Assembly: GCF_003073045.1 (NCBI RefSeq)
Contig: NC_037595.1
Coordinates: 10,594,074 to 10,658,073, forward strand
From: Pomacea canaliculata
Lineage: Eukaryota; Mollusca; Gastropoda; Architaenioglossa; Ampullariidae
Reading direction: 5' to 3'
Length of the DNA stretch: 64,000 bases
Shown: positions 58,328-64,000 of the stretch, one piece after another
Position numbering within the stretch: position 1 is the stretch's first letter
Layout of the letters: the number at the start of each line of letters is the position of its first letter
The notes under the pieces: generated by a model
Databases searched by the model: none
Told to the model about the DNA's origin: nothing
Seen by the model: the letters and a program-made list of their open reading frames with translations, nothing else
Program-made: the position numbers and the translations under genes

Positions 58328-58354
58328 GCTTTGCTGCGTCAGGGAACGTACGGG
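58328..58354 (+). promoter_or_regulatory. IRE-like hairpin with variant CAGGGA loop in ferritin 2 leader
   Basis: TGCGT (58335-58339) pairs with ACGTA (58346-58350), counting one G-U pair, around a six-base loop CAGGGA. An unpaired C at 58334 sits exactly where the IRE C-bulge belongs. The element would begin about 10-15 nt from the predicted cap, the usual IRE position. The loop is CAGGGA rather than CAGUGN and the lower stem is mostly G-U, so binding by iron regulatory protein is uncertain. Confidence 0.5.
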
Positions 58355-58507
58355 CAGCCGACACAAGTCCGCCATTTTTTTCTACTAGTGCCATCTGTAA
58401 CAAGTTCTTTTACTTCGGATTTCCATCGTCTGAGGTCCAACAAAACCGTCTGATCGCATCAACAACCGGCTGGAAAGAAGCTTCAAGCGTCCATTCAACT
58501 GTCAAAG

Positions 58508-60909
58508 ATGTCTCAGGTCCGCCAGAACTACCACTCGGAGAGCGAGGCAGGCATCAACCGCCAAATCAACATGGAGCTGTATGCCAGCTATTGCTACTTG
58601 TCCATGGTGAGTATTTTTAGCTCGGATCAACAAACAACTTTTTAGCTTGTATTTTTTTTTCTCCAGTTTCTTAACAGCATAAACACTGTAGGATCTTATA
58701 ATACCGCTTGAGGTGTTGGATTGTCTTACATTAGGAACCTGCTGGCATCAGATACAACCTGTAGAAATCATTATTTAACTGTATGTCTTACCGTCCGTAA
58801 GTTTCATTAAAAATATGAAATTGTGGATATCTTGAAATCACATGACATTAAGTACAGACTAAGCGCTTTAAATATTTCAAGAGACTTGAATCTTGAGTAC
58901 ACTTTCATTTTAGGAAAATTCTCATTTTCTCAGGTGTTTTCCAATAAAATCTCTTCCAAGAGCTTTGCCACTTAACATAAAAAATTACTGCTGCTCAAAA
59001 AGCCGGACTAGAAGAACGTCAATAAAAATAAATTTTCGCATTGAGTAAGCAAAAAAAAAAAAAAATCTGTAGTAAACTCGTTTATCATGCAGCAACAAAT
59101 ATTCGATTATATATACTCGGACGTGGCATGAATGCAAATGTCTCGAGGTCGGCAGACCATGACAAAAGCTGTCGTCTGCCAGCGGTAAGGCGGTCGAGTG
59201 CGCGGGGCTTGGCGTGCAAGCTGTTGGAAAGGCTTAGCTATAAATAGCTTTGCTAAAGCTCTCGGGAAATTTGCTGGTAAAACTCTTAACCACACTCTTA
59301 GAAGTTTTTTTTTTTAAATCTCGACTGCAGTAAACTTAGTGCATGTCCCAGCGAAAGCAGATTGCAATGATCGACTTCACTAGATTCTGGGACTGCAAGG
59401 AAGTGTTGGGGGAAGAGGAAGTTTTGAATAGCGTTTGCTTTCCGCCCTAAAATAAAACTCAAAATGGTCCTTGAGGAAGTTTTCTTGAATATAGCCTCAA
59501 AGAGTAAAAACTTTTGCTAGATGAAATATGTTGCAATCTGCTTCCATCCCCTGACGATCCTTTACAGTCTAGGGGAGTGTTTCGTAAGGGACAAAAAAGC
59601 GACTGGTCTCGTGAAATCTCGTTACGGTATTGAGAGTGGATTTGGGATTGTAGCATTCATGTCGCTAGTATGATACAGACATGACATAGCGTGTCACACA
59701 CTTGGGGAAGGTGTGGTGGATCTCCCGTCATCAATCTGTCGGCACTCTCATTCCTGTGTTATTCGGAGCTTCCATGTTGGCAAAATCGATATTAAAAAAA
59801 ACAAAAAAAACTCAAAACTCTCAAACATACCGACTTCTGTTAGCCCACGTGAAACCTCCCAATTACTATTTTGTAGGCCTACTACTTCGACCGTGACGAT
59901 GTAGCTCTGAAAGGCTTCCACAAGTACTTCAAGAAGATGTCTGACGAGGAACGCGAGCATGCCGAGAAGCTGATGGAGTTCCAGAACAAGCGTGGAGGCC
60001 GCATCGTGCTTCAAGACGTTAAGGTAGCCATGGGTTTCCTTGTCTTGTCTTTCTTTGAGCAACAGAGTACATTTAAGACACTTGTTTGAAGGTTGAACAA
60101 AAATTTGTCACACTAGTTGTTTACTATAAGTTGTATGTGGCAACGAAACATTTTGCAAGTCATCATTCAGCCTTTTTATGCTAGCTTTGGAGAGCATATT
60201 ACAGAAGCCCTCGTGTATGTTTTGAATTAGAAGATGGACAAAACTCATTCTAAGCACGATTGTGCGGTACTAGCGATCGTTCGTGATAATGGAATAGAAC
60301 CACCTGGTGGTGACCTGATATCAGGACGGGACATTTTTAGCAGTGAATATTTTACTTCGTTAGTTCATGAGTTTAAAATGATTCAATACTAATAAATTCG
60401 TACTTAACAGAAACCAGACAGAGATGAGTGGGGAACTGGATTAGACGCCATGCAGGTGGCGCTTTCTCTGGAGAAAAGCGTGAACCAGGCTTTGCTGGAC
60501 CTGCACGAAGTCGCCAGCAACCACAAGGACGCCCAGGTGAGTCAATAAATTCTTCGAACCATTTCGTTAATCGTCTGTTTCGAAATGAGGTACATTTCTC
60601 TTTGTGAAGTACATTGCATGGGCAGAAACATTTTTATTTGTTGTGTTGAGTGAACTATCTTCACATTCTTGCCCACTCAGTATCTGAAGTTTCCTAGTCA
60701 TGGCATCTTGCCTTTGAATTTTTCACGAAATCAGTCTTTATCTGTAAATTTTTTTGTTTTTGTTTTGACAGATGACTGACTTCTTGGAGGGCGAGTTCCT
60801 TCAGGAACAAGTCAAGTCGATCAAGGAGCTTGGCGATCACATCACCAACCTCAAACGTGTGGGCCCTGGCCTTGGCGAGTACATGTTCGACAAGGAAACC
60901 CTGGAGTGA
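58508..60909 (+). CDS. FTH1: Ferritin heavy-type (soma-like) subunit, copy 2, 169 aa
   Basis: Paralog of 50102-51505 with the same four-exon, phase-0 structure: 58508-58606, 59877-60023, 60411-60536, 60772-60909. The protein starts [20 protein letters not shown]. The ferroxidase ligands Glu23, Glu58, His61, Glu103 and Gln137 are all present, and there is no signal peptide, so a cytosolic H-type subunit is predicted. Exon 2 is nearly identical to copy 1 at protein level ([29 protein letters not shown]); differences cluster in helix D and exon 4 ([27 protein letters not shown]). The promoter has a TATA box and CRE, and the leader an IRE-like hairpin, unlike copy 1, suggesting divergent control. 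AATAAA at 61135 gives a short 3' UTR of about 230 nt. Confidence 0.97.
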
Positions 60910-61553
60910 GCTGTCGACCCTGCAGCGACACAGGGGACGTAACTGCGACATGGCTGTCCAGCAGAGTAGAGCAAGAGTTCCCCCGCACACTCAGTCTCCA
61001 AAATTGCTTCACGAATGCAAAATTTCTGCTTGACCCAAGTTTTCCCTGCCGATTTTTGATTTGATCAGACTGTCAAATTTTTTTTTTTAATCAAATTCCT
61101 TTCAAGATAAAAAAAATCATGAAACGTTGAAGCAAATAAAGTTTAGATGCACAAATGTGGTGGTTGTTTCGTGAATGTAATTGGCTGACGATTGTTTCCT
61201 TTTCGAGTAATGTAAGCTGCGTTCTTGTTTGTTTGTTTTTTATTTTGTTTAGTTTTTTTTTTTTTTTTTTGGCAACGTTACACGTTAAAGGCATGCTGTA
61301 AGGAGCACATGCTTTATCCATAACGGGTTCCGGACATTAAAAAAATCTCCCACTTCAACACTAAATACTTGATGCTGAGTGAATAGATACGAATATTGAT
61401 GCTTGTTGCATTTCTTCAAATTCTTTTACGTCTAAGCAAACGGCCACTCCCCCCCCCATCCCCACCCACATGTTGAAGTCGCAAAGCAAAGCCGCCCCTA
61501 TACCACCTTCCCAACATCACATACGCACACCTTTTCGTTTTGATACTATGCAG

Positions 61554-61720
61554 GTATTATCTTCGAATGTGATAAAAAGCATTGGGCAACTTAAGAATCA
61601 TTACAAATATCTGCAGTCTGTTTTTGACATACCATTTCTCAAAAGAAAACTGCTCCTATCTTGGATTCTTGCCCTTGTCTTACGAGATGATTTCTACGAA
61701 CTTTTCCCCAAGATAGCTGG
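61554..61720 (+). other. Orphan open segment with exon-like borders
   Basis: Between an acceptor-like ATGCAG and a donor-like GGGTAAGA, 55 codons stay open, including SVFDIPFLKRKLLLSW and LVLRDDFYELFPKIAG. Composition is protein-like, but I recognise no family and no partner exon is visible. It may be an isolated exon of a gene extending beyond the window, a pseudo-exon or chance. Confidence 0.25.
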
Positions 61721-63829
61721 GTAAGAAAATGTAAACCTGTCATCTCCCACTCCACTAATGAGAGGAATCGGGAGGCAAGATGCGGTGGTAGTCAAAACAA
61801 AACTTCATCGTACATACTAGTGTAACACAAACCCGCGCACATACTTCAAATCCAACAAAAAACATGTTTTTGCTACTACGTTTTTTATTTATGATCACAG
61901 TACATAACAATCAAATGTTATCAGATTTGATACTACGTGCATGCTTTTTGAACAAGTGACAATGGTTCCTTTTTCTAACGAGAATAAACTCTCCCGCATG
62001 TACACTGAGAATTGTTATATTCCCGTACTTTAACATTCCTTCGTCAGACACACGTTTTGTGACCATAAGCAAAACACACAATCGATTAAATGAACCATAT
62101 CGCCTACTAAAATAATCGGGACATAATGAGAACTGAGCAAAACATCGCCTCGTCATGCATGACAGGCAGCTTGGGAGGACACAGGTATGGACAGCCATGT
62201 CACAATTGTTATGCTGTGAATACCATCACACTAATCAGCGATATCTTTATCACAGCCAAAAGCTAAAAAACACATTATAATGACATAATTACTGATGGTA
62301 TGAGCTTTGTATAGTGAGCATCATTTAATGTGAGCCAATTCACCAGCAGGGGCAGATAATGCTGATGAACTTCTCACCGGTTAATTGGTCCTGACGTGAC
62401 AAGCGAGCGGATGAGATGGAAAGATAATTGTAGAAAAACTGACTCTTGGAGAAGTGTAGATGGGGCTGGGAGAGGAAGACCAAGAGGCAACAGGAGAGGG
62501 AGACAACTATAGTGTCAAACAGTTAATTGCAGGGTTCAGATGTGACATATTTCAGCCACGTGGTGGGTATTGTACTCCTTCCCCCGCTCCCTCCGCCACT
62601 CCGTGCTGCATTGTAACCCGTCTTTGTATAACCCAGTGTGGAAAAAAAGCAACAGGCATCTGGAAATAAAAAAAGTATTTGTTGCTGTGTTCAGGGTGTG
62701 CGGAGTCTTTGCCGGCAAAGCCTTAAGCTCATCGGGCTTAACTTTCGGATCTCTTTTGATAGTTAAATGTATGAAAGAGTTTAAAGGGTGAAAGCAAAAG
62801 TGACAAAGAGGTTCACTTCCCTCCTGCTGACAAACCTTAAAACACACATACCCCTTTCATTTTTGGCCATTCACTTATTTTTTACATGACAAAAAACCAA
62901 GTCAAATTTAAAATCTCTCCAGGCCTCTCCGTCTCTCGCTGTGTTCCTTAAATTCTCCATAAAACATTTTTTCTTGTTTAAATCAGATTTTTTTCTCTCC
63001 ATCTGATTCCCTCATCCCAACTCTTTTCTTCCTTCCTATAGCAGCTGTCAATGACAATTCAGTCCGTCGTGCACTGGCTTTTGAAATGTCATATATAAAG
63101 AGTAAAAATAATGATTTATGCTCGGAAAAATATAAGATGATTACTCGAGAGTATATAGGATTTCACTTGATCATTTACTTTCTCTAAAATATTTATTGTG
63201 TAAAAGCGGAAATTCCTTTATGATATTTCACAACCGTGCTTAGCCCCCTCCTAGAGATACACTGCGGAGTGAGAGTTCAATCCCATCTCTACAGTGAATC
63301 AGCAAGATAACTAACAACCTGCCTCGTCATTCACAGTAGAGGAGTTGTCAACGATGTTTAGTGTCCACTCAGCCTGTCTACAGCCCGGAGACCCACCACC
63401 TCTATCATCCGATGCGTAGAAACACGGCCACCTCCGAGTTTGAGTGGCTTAGCAGGGATTTACCAGGACATAACATAAGAATCACATTTCTTCATTCGTC
63501 ATTCGGGGAGCTATCCCACATGCCCGACTCGCATATCCGCCATTGTTGATGCAGTCGTGTGACTGTGCGCCAGGGCATGCACGCCGACACGTATGAAGAA
63601 TGTTCGCAGTTATTATGCTCAGTGAAGCAAACAGGTGCACCACACAGCTAAGTTCCCAGTAAAATACTCCCGCCCTGTCTTTCTGCACACAAAATAAACA
63701 GTCTGTTCCTAATGTTCTTCTTAAGACATTGGCCCGTGAGTTTTACTGAGTAGTTCTGACCGCCACTGCGTGAACGGGGCCTAGTGTCCAAAAGTGAACA
63801 ATAAATTCGCTCCCTAACTTCTCGGTCGA

Positions 63830-63990
63830 TGGGGAGTGAGGTGTTAAAGACATATCCCCCTCACAGCTTTACCCTCCACATCTTCTGTGGAGTCAGGTAC
63901 TCAGCTAGGTGACTGCGTCACACGGGCATCGAACCGGATGGCAAAGCTAGGTCCAGTTTGTTACACATAGTGTGTCAGTGCAGCGCTTGC
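63830..63990 (-). mobile_element. Probable tRNA-derived SINE
   Basis: On the minus strand CCGGTTCGATGCCCGTG contains a perfect Pol III B-box (GGTTCGANNCC). An A-box-like TGTGTAACAAACTGG lies about 30 bases upstream, and a body with CTCCACAGAAGATGTGGAG follows. Spacing and order fit a tRNA-derived SINE. Its end is not resolved and may run to about 63780. Confidence 0.5.
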
Positions 63991-64000
63991 TCAAAGATTT

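Larger units (their letters stand above)
51506..58507. other. Spacer between the two ferritin genes
   Basis: The first part holds the 3' UTR of ferritin 1. Segment 51700-53500 has no recognisable gene. A minisatellite lies at 53563-53825, a T36 run at 54871 and a hairpin-rich block at 55556. From about 55330 to 58500 the DNA is the duplicated upstream region of ferritin 2, ending in its promoter and 5' UTR. Confidence 0.6.
55330..60960 (+). repeat. Segmental duplication unit 2 (ferritin 2 and upstream DNA)
   Basis: Collinear partner of 47180-51550. It carries the same ordered non-coding blocks, then the ferritin 5' UTR, exons and conserved intronic segments. It is about 1.2 kb longer, mainly because intron 1 has grown (1,270 bp against 395 bp) and because of insertions such as the block at 55556. 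Confidence 0.8.
60910..64000. other. Downstream flank of ferritin 2
   Basis: The first 230 bases are the ferritin 3' UTR. The rest is AT-rich DNA with no recognised gene, apart from a splice-bounded open segment at 61554-61720 and a tRNA-derived SINE near the window end. Confidence 0.55.

Overview
The window looks like nuclear DNA of an invertebrate animal, most likely a lophotrochozoan and probably a gastropod mollusc. The genes are intron-rich with GT-AG junctions. Long AT-rich introns carry LINE, tRNA-SINE and MITE debris. The gene set (soma-type ferritins, zeta-crystallin-like reductases, secreted animal GH3 enzymes, an ARSB-type sulfatase) suits herbivorous or deposit-feeding molluscs. 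The species is not fixed by the sequence, and the phylum call is inference. I see no bacterial operon, CRISPR array, rRNA or intact tRNA gene, and I recognised no viral element.

Layout. (1) 166-5057 (+): last seven exons of an arylsulfatase B-like gene, with a pogo-like element in one intron and a hAT MITE nested inside that element. (2) 6059-13161 (-) and 15086-22962 (-): two tandem 13-exon glycoside hydrolase family 3 (beta-xylosidase/beta-glucosidase-like) genes with matching exon boundaries. The downstream copy (6059-13161) reads as 760 aa. The other has a one-base insertion in exon 10. A LINE remnant interrupted by a hAT MITE lies between them. (3) 25377-30017 (+): a six-exon gene for a 228-aa YccV/HspQ-domain protein with a hydrophobic N-terminus. 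(4) 34602-38556 (+) and 41937-45616 (+): two tandem eight-exon zeta-crystallin-type quinone oxidoreductases. The first lacks one base in exon 1. The second is intact, but its glycine-rich NADPH loop is altered. (5) 50102-51505 (+) and 58508-60909 (+): two tandem four-exon H-type ferritins, both with a full ferroxidase centre, lying in a larger duplicated segment that includes their upstream DNA. The second has a TATA box, a CRE and an IRE-like hairpin with a non-canonical loop.

Three of the five gene groups are therefore tandem pairs with conserved exon structure, and in two pairs one member carries a single-base frame disruption (decay, polymorphism or consensus error). The sulfatase and the two secreted GH3 genes could together act on sulfated or xylose-containing polysaccharides, but that link is inference from proximity. 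The rest is intergenic or intronic DNA with microsatellites, a dimeric minisatellite, three copies of a dyad-rich dispersed repeat and several hairpin-forming blocks.

Exon coordinates were built by hand from reading frame, splice signals, family motifs and comparison between paralogs. UTRs and transcription starts are mostly unknown. No database search was run.
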